The notes under the pieces: model-generated
Told to the model about the DNA's origin: nothing
Databases searched by the model: none
The model's input: only the letters and a program-made list of their open reading frames with translations
Assembly: GCA_945787445.1 (NCBI GenBank)
Contig: CALZHT010000012.1
Coordinates: 20,416 to 84,415 of the forward strand
Length of the DNA stretch: 64,000 bases
DNA from: an uncultured Desulfobulbaceae bacterium
GTDB taxonomy: Bacteria > Desulfobacterota > Desulfobulbia > Desulfobulbales > CALZHT01
Direction of reading: 5' to 3'
Translations under genes and position numbers: made by a program
In this document: positions 26,150 to 35,299 of the stretch, piece by piece
How positions within the stretch are numbered: position 1 is the stretch's first letter
Layout: every line of letters starts with the position of its first letter

Positions 26150-26464
26150 TGGCGTCGCAAAAAGCACCCAAAGGGCATTCGTTTCACAGCACCTCCGCTT
26201 CCTCTCAAACAGAGCCGTTCGTGCTCGTGTTCGTAATCGAAAAGAAAACAACATTACATGTTTGATCATGAATAAAAGAAGATCGATTACGAGCACGAAA
26301 ATAACAAATACAAGCTATTGAAGAGAAATAGTATGGCTTAAAATGAATGAGGGCTTGCCTGTGGCGGTTTTGATAAAATGTTGCTTTTTGGCTATCAAGA
26401 AATTATGATGATCTGCTTTCAAGTAAATATTATTCCCAATCTTTTCAGGAGTTCAAAATAAAAT
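26150..26464. other. Interval between uvrC and nifU with an inverted repeat
   Basis: No gene is seen in 315 bp. Apart from the inverted repeat described at 26218-26299, the last 100 bp are AT-rich and probably carry the nifU promoter. Confidence 0.5.
26218..26299. repeat. Inverted repeat (CGTGCTCG...TAATCGA arms)
   Basis: The right arm TCGATTACGAGCACGAA (26283-26299) is complementary to the left arm at 26218-26240, which contains TTCGTGCTCG and TAATCGA separated by a 6-base insertion (tgttcg). The 42-base loop is AT-rich. It could be a structured 3' end of uvrC or a small mobile repeat. Confidence 0.55.
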
Positions 26465-27304
26465 ATGTGGGATTATACCGATAAAGTTAAACAGCACTTT
26501 TTAGAGCCAAAAAATGTTGGCGAAATAGAAAATCCAAGCGGGGTGGGGGAAGTGGGTTCCCTTGCTTGCGGCGATGCGCTTAAACTCACCCTGGAAGTGG
26601 ATGACCAGGGTATAATTACTGACGCAAAATTCAAAACATTTGGCTGCGCCAGTGCCATAGCCTCCTCCTCAGCCCTAACTGAAATGGTTAAAGGACTCAA
26701 GCTGGAAGAGGCGGAAAAAATTTCCAATGAGGATATTGCAAATTATCTTGGCGGCCTGCCCAAGGAAAAAATGCACTGTTCCGTTATGGGGCGGGAAGCT
26801 TTGGAGGCGGCCATTGCCAATTTTCGCGGTTTTACCTTTCCCATGGCTGAAGGTGAAGTGGTCTGTGAATGTTTTGGGGTTACCGACCTTGAAATACGGC
26901 GAGCTATAGAGGAAAGCAATTTACGGACAGTAGAGGAAGTCACCAACTTCACCAAAGCCGGCGGCGGATGTGGCAACTGTCATGACAGAATCCAGGAAAT
27001 CATCCTCGAAGTGCGCAAAGAATCCAGAAAGGAAGAAGTTGAAAAGAAACGTCCCAAAAAAATGACTACCATCCAGAAAATTAAACTGATCGAAGAAGTA
27101 CTTGAAAGGGAAATCCGGCCCGCCCTGCGCCAGGACGGCGGTGACATTGAGCTTGTTGATGTGGATGGAGACTATGTCCTGGTATCGCTGCGAGGAGCCT
27201 GTGTAAGTTGTGTCGCTTCCCAAACAACTCTCAAGGATTATGTGGAAAAGAAATTACGGGAACAGGTGCTCGACACCCTCATCGTTGAGGAGGAAAAACC
27301 ATGA
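26465..27304 (+). CDS. nifU: NifU-type Fe-S cluster scaffold protein
   Basis: The 279-residue protein has the full three-part NifU architecture. The N-terminal IscU-like scaffold has Cys in SLACGDAL, FGCASAIASSSALTEM and KMHCSVMG. The central 2Fe-2S BFD-like domain has CECFG and GGGCGNCHDRI. The C-terminal Nfu domain has RQDGGDIELV and the GACVSCVAS CXXC motif. It assembles 4Fe-4S clusters with NifS. No nitrogenase genes are nearby, so here it probably serves the many Fe-S enzymes of the adjacent acetyl-CoA pathway, which is an inference. Its TGA overlaps the nifS start (ATGA). Confidence 0.95.
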   Translation: MWDYTDKVKQHFLEPKNVGEIENPSGVGEVGSLACGDALKLTLEVDDQGIITDAKFKTFGCASAIASSSALTEMVKGLKLEEAEKISNEDIANYLGGLPKEKMHCSVMGREALEAAIANFRGFTFPMAEGEVVCECFGVTDLEIRRAIEESNLRTVEEVTNFTKAGGGCGNCHDRIQEIILEVRKESRKEEVEKKRPKKMTTIQKIKLIEEVLEREIRPALRQDGGDIELVDVDGDYVLVSLRGACVSCVASQTTLKDYVEKKLREQVLDTLIVEEEKP

Positions 27305-28533
27305 TCAGCAGCGGCCCAGACCATGTTATATATATGGACAATAATGCCACAACCAGGGTTGCGCCGGAAGTGTTGGAAGAAATGCTCCCTTATTTTTCTG
27401 ATGTTTACGGCAATCCCTCAAGCATGCATTCATTTGGCGGCCAGGTCGGCAAAAAAATAATCGAGTCCCGGGAAAAAATCGCCTCACTTATTGGTGCTTC
27501 TCCTGAGGAAATAGTATTCACCAGTTGCGGAACGGAAAGCGACTCAACGGCTATCTTATCTGCCTTGCAATCCTTTCCGGACAAGCGGCACATTGTTACC
27601 ACCAGGGTGGAGCATCCTGCTGTCAAGAATTTATGTGAAAGACTTGATTCTCTTACAGGCCATAAACACCGGATTACTCAACTTCCCGTAGACCGGGAAG
27701 GATTGATTGATCTTGAGCACTATGAAGAAAGCCTGACAGATGACACCTCCATAGTCAGTGTAATGTGGGCAAATAATGAAACAGGTGTGATATTCCCCAT
27801 TCATGAAATGGCGGAAATAGCCAAGAGCCGTGGGATCCTTTTTCATTCTGATGCTGTTCAGGCCATCGGCAAAATACCTGTTGATCTTTCCGACTTGCCG
27901 ATTGACTTTATTTCTTTGTCCGGACATAAGCTTCACGCACCAAAAGGGATTGGGGCGCTTTATGTTCGTAAGGGAACTCCTTTTGTGCCATTTATGATCG
28001 GTGGCCACCAGGAAAAGGGAAGAAGGGGTGGAACCGAGAATGTTGCTGCCATTATAGGCCTTGGCAAAGCCTGTGAATTCGCTGCCGCCCATATCGAAGA
28101 AGAAAACACCCGGATCAAGGGTTTGCGAGACAAACTTGAAAACGGCCTGCTTGAAAAAGTTACCAACTCCATGTTAAATGGGCATAAAACCAAGAGGCTT
28201 CCAAACACAACCAGCGTGAGTTTTGAATATGTGGAAGGAGAATCTATCCTCTTACATCTTGACCGCTATAACATCTGTGCCTCCTCCGGTTCAGCCTGTA
28301 CTTCGGGTTCTCTTGAGCCGTCTCATGTATTACGGGCAATGGGAGTGCCTTTCACAGCCGCGCATGGTTCGGTTCGCTTAAGTTTGAGTATATTCAACAC
28401 AGAAGAGGAAGTGGACTTGGTCCTTGAAAAACTTCCCCCCATTATAGAAAATTTACGCGGTATGTCCCCCTTCTGGCAAAGTGAACATAAAGGTAACGTT
28501 GGACGGGGCGGAAGCCATTGCGGATGCCCATAA
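27301..28533 (+). CDS. nifS: Cysteine desulfurase NifS
   Basis: The 410-residue PLP enzyme takes sulfur from cysteine for Fe-S cluster building on NifU. Visible motifs are MDNNATTRVAPEV at the N-terminus, the PLP-binding Lys in SLSGHKLHAPKG, and the active-site Cys loop SSGSACTSGSLEPSHVL. The last part is Cys/His-rich (GGSHCGCP). It is translationally coupled to nifU and followed after 25 bp by thyX. Confidence 0.95.
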   Translation: MISSGPDHVIYMDNNATTRVAPEVLEEMLPYFSDVYGNPSSMHSFGGQVGKKIIESREKIASLIGASPEEIVFTSCGTESDSTAILSALQSFPDKRHIVTTRVEHPAVKNLCERLDSLTGHKHRITQLPVDREGLIDLEHYEESLTDDTSIVSVMWANNETGVIFPIHEMAEIAKSRGILFHSDAVQAIGKIPVDLSDLPIDFISLSGHKLHAPKGIGALYVRKGTPFVPFMIGGHQEKGRRGGTENVAAIIGLGKACEFAAAHIEEENTRIKGLRDKLENGLLEKVTNSMLNGHKTKRLPNTTSVSFEYVEGESILLHLDRYNICASSGSACTSGSLEPSHVLRAMGVPFTAAHGSVRLSLSIFNTEEEVDLVLEKLPPIIENLRGMSPFWQSEHKGNVGRGGSHCGCP

Positions 28534-28558
28534 CTCTGGACCTGTTTGAGGAAATTTC

Positions 28559-29512
28559 ATGAAAGTTGTTCCACCGTCATTTCAAATTCTTGACGACCTT
28601 GACCAACAAAGCTTGGCCATCAGAATAGAAGCCTGCGGCAGGGTGTGTTACAAAAGTGAAGATAAAATCACCGAAGGCTCTGCCGAGCCATTTATAAAAA
28701 ATATTATCAAACGGGCCCACAACTCGGTTCTTGAGATGGCTGTGTTGACCATACGGGTATCATTTGATAGCGAATCGCTCGCTGTCCAGTTCATGAGTAC
28801 TCTCCCCAAATATCTGCATATTGACCGAACAGAAAAAAAGGTGCTTCTTATAACCGGAAGCGTTCGTGCCTTCCGGGAAATATACATGTCTCATCCCACT
28901 GTCAAAATGGTCAAAGCGATAACCGGATTTTTGGCCCAGCGCCATCCCTTGTTTTTTACAGATATTGCGCCAAAAATGGGATGGGTCCCGCAAGAGAGAG
29001 TCATGGTTGAAAAAATATCCCTTGAGGAAATTGACGCCCTGCCAACAGACCTTCTTGCCAAACATCGTCATCTGGCCGTAAAGTTTATTGTCAATCGGGC
29101 GATTACCCACGAAATTGTCAGGCACAGACCTGTTTCCTATCTGCAGGAAAGTCAGCGATATTGCAGATACAGTGAAAGCAAGTTTGGCAGTCAGGTCACT
29201 TTCATCAAGCCCCTGTTTTATAAAGAGGGCAATGAAGAATATCACCTCTGGGAAACAGCCATGCTGGAGACGGAAAAAATCTATAGTAAACTCCTCAAGA
29301 CGTCTTCTCCCCAGGCAGCAAGGACAGTATTGCCCAATTCGTGCAAAACAGAACTCATAACCTATGCGAACCTAATAGAATGGTTCCACATCTTCAAATT
29401 GCGCACTTCACCAGGGGCTGAACCGACCATGCGCGAAATAATGAATCCGCTCCTTGATAAATTTACAGAACGTTTTCCCTCGGTATTCGAGGACATAAGA
29501 CCTGCTCCATAA
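28559..29512 (+). CDS. thyX: Flavin-dependent thymidylate synthase ThyX
   Basis: The 317-residue protein carries the ThyX motif RHRPVSYLQESQRY, preceded by the substrate/FAD-binding pattern of the family. The enzyme makes dTMP using methylene-tetrahydrofolate and FAD-bound hydride, so it draws on the same C1-folate pool as the neighbouring fhs and folD. It is somewhat longer than the usual 220-260 residues. A gaggaa ribosome site precedes the start. It lies 25 bp after nifS and 87 bp before fhs. Confidence 0.93.
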   Translation: MKVVPPSFQILDDLDQQSLAIRIEACGRVCYKSEDKITEGSAEPFIKNIIKRAHNSVLEMAVLTIRVSFDSESLAVQFMSTLPKYLHIDRTEKKVLLITGSVRAFREIYMSHPTVKMVKAITGFLAQRHPLFFTDIAPKMGWVPQERVMVEKISLEEIDALPTDLLAKHRHLAVKFIVNRAITHEIVRHRPVSYLQESQRYCRYSESKFGSQVTFIKPLFYKEGNEEYHLWETAMLETEKIYSKLLKTSSPQAARTVLPNSCKTELITYANLIEWFHIFKLRTSPGAEPTMREIMNPLLDKFTERFPSVFEDIRPAP

Positions 29513-29599
29513 AGGAACTTTTTGCAAAAGGGAAGGGAAGTTTCTTGTCTAACGTTATAGCTCTTTAAGATGAACAAGAAAAATTACAGGAGGAAGTAA

Positions 29600-31363
29600 A
29601 TGGTTCTTGATCCAACCAAACACCAAGACTGGGAAATAGCTGAAGAAGCGGAAAGCCGCATGAAGACGGTCTACGAACTTGCGGATACGCTCGGCTTAGA
29701 AAAGGAAGAATTGCTGCCCCATGGCCATTATGTTGCAAAGCTCGATTATCGGAAAATTCTCGATCGTCTCAAAGACAAACCGGACGGCAAATATGTTGAT
29801 GTGACGGCCATCACCCCCACACCGCTGGGAGAAGGCAAAAGCACCTGCGCCATGGGCCTGGTTCAAGGGCTCGGCAAAAGAAACAAGAGTGTGGTCGGCG
29901 CGATCCGCCAGCCTTCCGGCGGGCCGACCATGAATATCAAGGGCAGCGCCGCCGGCGGCGGTCTCGCCCAATGTATACCCCTGACTCCTTTTTCTCTGGG
30001 GCTCACCGGTGACATTAATGCCATTATGAACGCGCATAACTTAGCCATGGTTGCTCTCACTTCCAGGATGCAGCATGAAAATAATTACACCGATGAACAG
30101 CTTGCAAAAAGAAGTTTGAAAAGACTTGATATCCATCCCAAAAAAGTGGAAATGGGGTGGATCCTTGATTTCTGCGCCCAGGCCCTCCGAAACATCACCA
30201 TCGGTTTGGGCGGCAAGATGGACGGCTACACAATGCAGTCCAAATTTGCCATTGCTGTGAGTTCCGAGATCATGGCTATTCTTTCCATTGCTTCCGACCT
30301 ACAGGATATGCGCGACAGAATGGGTAAGATTGTTGTCGCATACGACAAACAGGATCGTCCGATTACCACGGCGGATCTTGAGGTTGACGGCGCCATGACC
30401 GCCTGGATGGTCGAGGCGTTAAATCCCAATCTCATGCAGTCCCTGGAGGGACAACCGGTGGTTGTTCACGCCGGGCCGTTTGCAAATATTGCTATCGGCC
30501 AGTCTTCTGTCATAGCCGACAAAGTCGCTCTGAAGCTCGCTGATTACAATGTTACCGAAAGCGGTTTTGGTGCGGATATCGGCTTTGAAAAATTCTGGAA
30601 TCTGAAATGCCGCTTCAGTGGCCTGAAACCAAATTGCGCCGTAGTCGTTGCTACCATCCGGGCCCTGAAATGCCACGGCGGTGCCCCGATTCCTGTGCCA
30701 GGCAAACCCATGCCGGAAGAATATGGCTCGGAAAATGTCGGTTGGGTTGAAGAAGGCTGCAAGAACTTGATTCATCATATTGAGACGGTAAAGAAGGCCG
30801 GTATTAATCCGGTGGTCTGCATCAATGCCTTCTATACGGATACCGATGCCGAAATCAAAGCTGTCCGCCGCTTGAGCGAGGCAGCCGGTGCCCGGGTCGC
30901 TCTTTCGAGACATTGGGAGCATGGCGGCGATGGTGCCCTTGAGTTTGCCGATGCCGTTGTAGATGCCTGTGAAGAGCCTAACGACTTCAAATTCCTCTAT
31001 GATCTGAATACGCCGTTGAGCAAACGCATTGAGTTGATTGCCAAAGAAGTATATGGTGCCGATGGGGTGAGCTATTCCCCCGAAGCACAGACCAAGCTGA
31101 AGAGGATGGAAAATGATCCTGAACTTAAAGAAATGGGGACCTGCATGGTAAAAAGCCATCTCAGCCTGTCCCATGATCCAAAACTCAAAGGCGTTCCCAA
31201 AGGTTGGACTTTGCCGGTTCGGGATATCCTTACCTATAAAGGCGCTGGGTTTGTTGTTCCAGTGGCAGGGGCTATCAGCCTCATGCCGGGAACGGCCTCG
31301 GATCCGGCATACCGCCGTATAGACGTTGATGTAAAGACGGGTAAGGTAAAAGGATTGTTCTAA
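29600..31363 (+). CDS. fhs: Formate-tetrahydrofolate ligase
   Basis: The 587-residue enzyme joins formate to tetrahydrofolate with ATP, the second step of the methyl branch of the reductive acetyl-CoA pathway. Family signs are the ATP-binding loop [38 protein letters not shown] and the C-terminal [12 protein letters not shown]. The N-terminal 30 residues are slightly extended. A very strong aggaggaag ribosome site precedes the ATG, fitting high expression. A rho-independent terminator follows, so it forms its own unit ahead of the folD-cooS block. Confidence 0.96.
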   Translation: MVLDPTKHQDWEIAEEAESRMKTVYELADTLGLEKEELLPHGHYVAKLDYRKILDRLKDKPDGKYVDVTAITPTPLGEGKSTCAMGLVQGLGKRNKSVVGAIRQPSGGPTMNIKGSAAGGGLAQCIPLTPFSLGLTGDINAIMNAHNLAMVALTSRMQHENNYTDEQLAKRSLKRLDIHPKKVEMGWILDFCAQALRNITIGLGGKMDGYTMQSKFAIAVSSEIMAILSIASDLQDMRDRMGKIVVAYDKQDRPITTADLEVDGAMTAWMVEALNPNLMQSLEGQPVVVHAGPFANIAIGQSSVIADKVALKLADYNVTESGFGADIGFEKFWNLKCRFSGLKPNCAVVVATIRALKCHGGAPIPVPGKPMPEEYGSENVGWVEEGCKNLIHHIETVKKAGINPVVCINAFYTDTDAEIKAVRRLSEAAGARVALSRHWEHGGDGALEFADAVVDACEEPNDFKFLYDLNTPLSKRIELIAKEVYGADGVSYSPEAQTKLKRMENDPELKEMGTCMVKSHLSLSHDPKLKGVPKGWTLPVRDILTYKGAGFVVPVAGAISLMPGTASDPAYRRIDVDVKTGKVKGLF

Positions 31364-31424
31364 TTATTAATTATACTGCCCATCGATGAGAAAGTACGCA
31401 TACTGCATTGTTTAACCAACATAT

Positions 31425-31466
31425 AAAGGCGAACCGAGAAAAATTATCATTTTCGGTTCGCCTTTT
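31425..31466 (+). terminator. Rho-independent terminator of fhs
   Basis: AAAGGCGAACCGA (31425-31437) pairs with TCGGTTCGCCTTT around an AT-rich loop. The descending arm runs into ttttgttttt. It lies 60 bp after the fhs stop codon. Confidence 0.8.
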
Positions 31467-31626
31467 GTTTTTCTGCTGTATTTCTTATTGTCAGATTGAG
31501 TAAATAATACTAAGATATTAGTATTAATAATATTTTTTTATTCGGTTTAACTATAATTCGTTAAAATACCTGATTTTATTCAACTATTTCTCAATAATCT
31601 CTTCTACTTAATTTGATCAGATCTCT

Positions 31627-33858
31627 ATGGCAAAAGCGGCCCTTAAACAGAATGCCACCCAACAAAAATCAAGCCTAAGAGCCACGGTTAAAGACCAATC
31701 CGGTGCAGGAAAAATGCGCATCGGTGAGTTGCTCCGTAAGCAGGGTTACATTACCACCCAACAACTTGATAAGGCGCTGGCACACCAGAAAAAGCACAAG
31801 GGACGGCTTGGCAGTATCCTGATCAGGATGGGCTACATTGAAGAAGATACCATTCTTAATGTACTGACAAGGCTCCACAACTTTCCTGCCATTAACATCA
31901 GCCGGGAGCCCCCCCAACCTGAAGTACTTCAGATAATGACCTATGAAATTGCCAAGAAGTACACGGCATTTCCCTTACGGCTACTCGGCAAGTCCCTGCA
32001 GGTGACCATGGCCGAGCCCACGGATACCTCCCTGGTCGAGGACCTCCAACAAGAAGTAAAGCGCAGTCTATCGGTCTGCGTTTCAACGGAAAGAGATATT
32101 TTTGAGGCATATAAAAAGCATTACCAGATCAGTGATGAAGAATATAAAGCACTGGTAGGGGGGGATGAAGAGGATTCAGAAGAAGAAGAACAGGTCACCC
32201 AAATCGATGACTTTGGCGCCCTTGCTTCAGAGGCCGCCGAAAGTTTTGAGCTGGAAACCCTGGAAGAAGATGACTCAATATTTGATCAGTACTCTGCCTC
32301 TGACGCGCCCATCATCAAGCTGGTCAACGGCATCCTTGTTAAGGCGGTAACCGATGGTGTGAGCGATATCCATATTGAGCCGTTTGAAAAATCGTTGCAG
32401 GTTCGCTACCGTCTGGACGGCAGCTTATACAAATCAATGAACCTGCCGCTGACCATCAAAAATGCCTTGAACTCCCGTATAAAAATTCTTGCCGATCTGG
32501 ATATTACCGAGCGCCGCGTTCCCCAAGACGGCCGTATCAAAATGCGGGTCGGCAGGAACAAGGCGGTTGATTTTCGGGTGTCATCTCTGCCCACCTTGTT
32601 TGGTGAAAGTATTGTTCTTCGTATTCTGGACAAAAGCAGCCTTAATGTCGATCTCACCAAACTGGGCTTTCAAGTAGATACCTTTGAAGCGCTTAAACGC
32701 TGTTTGCAAAGGCCTCAAGGCCTTTTACTGGTTACCGGTCCCACCGGTAGCGGTAAAACGGTAACTTTGTATTCAGCCCTCAATTCCTTGAACAGCGAAG
32801 ATACCAAGATCCTCACGGCAGAAGATCCGGTTGAATTTAACTTTAAAGGGATCAACCAGGTTAACGTCCATCAGGAAGTGGGGATGACCTTTGCCGCCGC
32901 GCTCAAGGCTTTTCTGCGCCAAGATCCTGATATCATCATGGTTGGCGAGATCCGCGATATGGAAACCGCGGAAATTGCCATTAAGGCCGCCATGACCGGT
33001 CATCTTGTCTTCAGTACCCTGCATACCAATGACAGTGCCGCCACAATCGGCCGCTTGATCGACATTGGCATCCCTCCCTATATGCTTGCCTCATCAGTAA
33101 CCATGGTCTTATCCCAGCGTCTAGGCCGTAGGCTTTGTACCCAATGCAAGCAGGTAGTTCCTGATCTCAATGTGGAAGAGCTGATGAGCATGGGATTTAA
33201 GGAAGAAGAGATACCCGATCTTACTCTCTATGGATCAAAGGGGTGTCAAGCGTGCAATGGAGGCGGGTACAAGGGGCGGGTTGGTTTTTTTGAATTGATG
33301 GAAGTCACCGATGAGGTGGCCAAGGCCATCAGTGCCCAACTCCCGGAAGATCAGTTGAGGAAAATTTCTATCCAGGAAGGGATGGCACCTCTTCGTATGG
33401 CGGCAATCCAGAAGGCCAAGGAAGGCATAACAAGTGTTGATGAAGTATTGCGCAAAACGGTCATCACTGAAGAGAGCCTGCCGGCCTACCTGGTAAATCC
33501 CGATGTCGAGAAGTATGAAGACGGCGATACCATAATACGAGAAGGCAACACCGACAAAGATTTTTATAAGTTAATACAGGGCGCCTTGATGGTCATCAAG
33601 GACGGCAAAAAGATAGCAGAAATCACCCAGCCTGGTGAATACTTCGGCGAAATGTCGGCGATAACGGCCGAAGCGCGCTCAGCTTCCATCGTTTCCAAGG
33701 GCCGTAGCACCATTAAACGGTATCCCGGTGATAGTCTTCCTGAGATAATCGAGAAATTTCCTGATGTTAGTAACCATTTGTTCTGGGCGCTGGCATCAAG
33801 GCTTGAACAAGCGAACAGCCTGATTTTGAAACTTGCCCAAACCCGACCCAAGAAATAA
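31627..33858 (+). CDS. PilB/GspE-type secretion ATPase with C-terminal cyclic-nucleotide-binding domain
   Basis: The 743-residue protein has an MshEN/GSPII_E N-terminal domain (about 27-165; GELLRKQGYITTQQLDKAL, LGSILIRMGYI), an acidic linker, and a PilB/GspE ATPase core (about 215-600). The core shows GVSDIHIEPFEKSLQVRYRLDG, Walker A GPTGSGKT at about 371-378, GEIRDMETAEIA, and a zinc-binding CTQCKQ...CQAC pair. The last 120 residues (about 620-735) form a cNMP-binding-like beta-roll (YEDGDTIIREGNTDKDFYKL, GEYFGEMSAI). Such ATPases drive type IV pilus or type II secretion assembly. No pilC, pilT or pilin gene is nearby, and the gene sits oddly inside the carbon-fixation block. The fused sensor domain could regulate the motor. 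Confidence 0.9.
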   Translation: MAKAALKQNATQQKSSLRATVKDQSGAGKMRIGELLRKQGYITTQQLDKALAHQKKHKGRLGSILIRMGYIEEDTILNVLTRLHNFPAINISREPPQPEVLQIMTYEIAKKYTAFPLRLLGKSLQVTMAEPTDTSLVEDLQQEVKRSLSVCVSTERDIFEAYKKHYQISDEEYKALVGGDEEDSEEEEQVTQIDDFGALASEAAESFELETLEEDDSIFDQYSASDAPIIKLVNGILVKAVTDGVSDIHIEPFEKSLQVRYRLDGSLYKSMNLPLTIKNALNSRIKILADLDITERRVPQDGRIKMRVGRNKAVDFRVSSLPTLFGESIVLRILDKSSLNVDLTKLGFQVDTFEALKRCLQRPQGLLLVTGPTGSGKTVTLYSALNSLNSEDTKILTAEDPVEFNFKGINQVNVHQEVGMTFAAALKAFLRQDPDIIMVGEIRDMETAEIAIKAAMTGHLVFSTLHTNDSAATIGRLIDIGIPPYMLASSVTMVLSQRLGRRLCTQCKQVVPDLNVEELMSMGFKEEEIPDLTLYGSKGCQACNGGGYKGRVGFFELMEVTDEVAKAISAQLPEDQLRKISIQEGMAPLRMAAIQKAKEGITSVDEVLRKTVITEESLPAYLVNPDVEKYEDGDTIIREGNTDKDFYKLIQGALMVIKDGKKIAEITQPGEYFGEMSAITAEARSASIVSKGRSTIKRYPGDSLPEIIEKFPDVSNHLFWALASRLEQANSLILKLAQTRPKK

Positions 33859-33865
33859 GCCCCAT

Positions 33866-33904
33866 TTTGTAGAGGTATTTGTTATTTTCTAAAAACTCTA
33901 CAAA
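33866..33904 (+). terminator. Possible terminator hairpin after the PilB-like gene
   Basis: TTTGTAGAG (33866-33874) pairs perfectly with CTCTACAAA (33896-33904) around a 21-base AT-rich loop, 8 bp after the stop codon. There is no strong T-run, so termination is likely but not certain. Confidence 0.45.
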
Positions 33905-34038
33905 TATTCTTGAAAACTGATCTGGAATTCATTATAGTCCCTTCCTTTAGCTTCAAATTTCCACATCCTCTGACCACATACTGAAAACATTATAATGTAA
34001 TGGTTACTTCCTGTTTGAGGGTGTAGTGTACTCAAAAT

Positions 34039-34236
34039 TTGATAATCCCGCCAAAAATCGGGAAAGCGGTTAACGTGCCATGTAATGTCAACTGGTTACA
34101 ACGCAATACATCGATGAACTGGCAATAGCTTTTCAAGAAATCACGGCTATTCTTATCGCCCGTTTCATCGCATGGAATCAAGGCGGCAAACGCGTCGGCG
34201 TAGCAGACAAATCGTAATTTTTGCGATTTCATCAAA
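34039..34236. repeat. Dispersed repeat, copy B (long form)
   Basis: The first 79 bp match copy A at 21355. A 90-bp segment absent from copy A follows, and then the shared terminal hairpin region (aaatcgtaatttttgcgattt, then catcaa). The two-copy structure with a variable middle and a palindromic end is typical of small non-autonomous mobile or REP-like elements. Confidence 0.65.
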
Positions 34237-34304
34237 ATTTAGTGTTTTCTAGAATAGAGCTTTGCCTTTAAATTATTGATATTAATGAACAAGGAGATGA
34301 AGGG

Positions 34305-35192
34305 ATGAGTGCTAAAATCATCAGCGGAACCGAAACCGCGAAAGTCATTCGCGAAGAGCTTCAGCAGGAGGTGGCTGAACTCAAGGATAAACATAATATT
34401 GTCCCTGGCCTGGTTACAATTCTCGTGGGTGAGGATCCTGCCTCGCAGTCATACGTTACAGCAAAAAATAAGACCGCAAAAGCGCTTGGCATTTATTCCG
34501 AGCAGATAACCTTGTCTGCAGATACCAGCGAGCAAGAGCTGATTGACCTGGTAAAAAAATGTAATTATGATGACAAAATCAACGGCATTTTGGTTCAACT
34601 TCCCCTGCCTAAACATATAAATGAAACAAACGTTCTGTATGCCATTGATCCGGATAAGGATGTTGATGGCTTTCATCCCGTCAATGTCGGCAAAATGGTG
34701 GTCGGTGAGCAATGTTTTCTTCCCTGTACTCCGCATGGTATTCTTGAACTCCTTACGCGCAGCGGGGTTGAAACCAGTGGCGCTGAAGTTGTGGTTGTCG
34801 GTCGCAGCAACATTGTGGGCAAACCCATTGCCAACCTCATGCTGCAGAAGCGCGATGCAGGAAATTCCACTGTGACGATTTGCCATACCCGCACCAAAGA
34901 TATGGCTCTGCATACCAAACGAGCCGATATCATTATTGCCGCTGTCGGCGTGCCCAAAATGATTACCGCGGACATGGTTAAGGATGGTGTTGTTATTATA
35001 GACGTTGGTGTCAACCGAATTGGCATGACTGACGCGGGTAAAGCCATTCTTGCCGGTGACGTGGACTTTGAGGCTGTTAAAGAGAAGGCCGCTGCAATTA
35101 CTCCGGTACCGGGCGGTGTTGGCCCCATGACCATCACCATGCTCATGAAAAATACCATCCAGGCTGCAAAGCAGGCCGCGGGGCTGGTATAG
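34305..35192 (+). CDS. folD: Bifunctional methylene-THF dehydrogenase/methenyl-THF cyclohydrolase
   Basis: The 295-residue enzyme interconverts formyl-, methenyl- and methylene-tetrahydrofolate. Motifs include SYVTAKNKTAKALGI with the catalytic Lys, ILVQLPLPKHIN, PDKDVDGFHPVNVG, CTPHGILELL, the cofactor-binding VVVGRSNIVGKP, and PVPGGVGPMTI. Since no separate fchA is present, this protein likely does both steps of the methyl branch. An aaggaga ribosome site precedes the ATG. It starts the folD-cooS-acs gene run, with cooS 107 bp downstream. Confidence 0.96.
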   Translation: MSAKIISGTETAKVIREELQQEVAELKDKHNIVPGLVTILVGEDPASQSYVTAKNKTAKALGIYSEQITLSADTSEQELIDLVKKCNYDDKINGILVQLPLPKHINETNVLYAIDPDKDVDGFHPVNVGKMVVGEQCFLPCTPHGILELLTRSGVETSGAEVVVVGRSNIVGKPIANLMLQKRDAGNSTVTICHTRTKDMALHTKRADIIIAAVGVPKMITADMVKDGVVIIDVGVNRIGMTDAGKAILAGDVDFEAVKEKAAAITPVPGGVGPMTITMLMKNTIQAAKQAAGLV

Positions 35193-35299
35193 CGTCTATT
35201 CTCCGGCGTTAGGCCGAACAAATTGTCTTTGCCAATTGTCATATTATGTTATGTTATTAGTAACTATTATTGGCAAATTTTATTCATTGAGGTGTTACT

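Larger units (their letters stand above)
33859..34304. other. Gene-free interval before folD
   Basis: The 446 bp contain a hairpin just after the ATPase gene, the long copy of the dispersed repeat (34039-34236), and a short AT-rich stretch with the folD ribosome site. No coding frame has family features. Confidence 0.6.

Noticed and set aside
30419..31174. A 251-residue antisense frame inside fhs
   Set aside because: fhs is certain, and the antisense frame shows no domain and arises from its codon bias.
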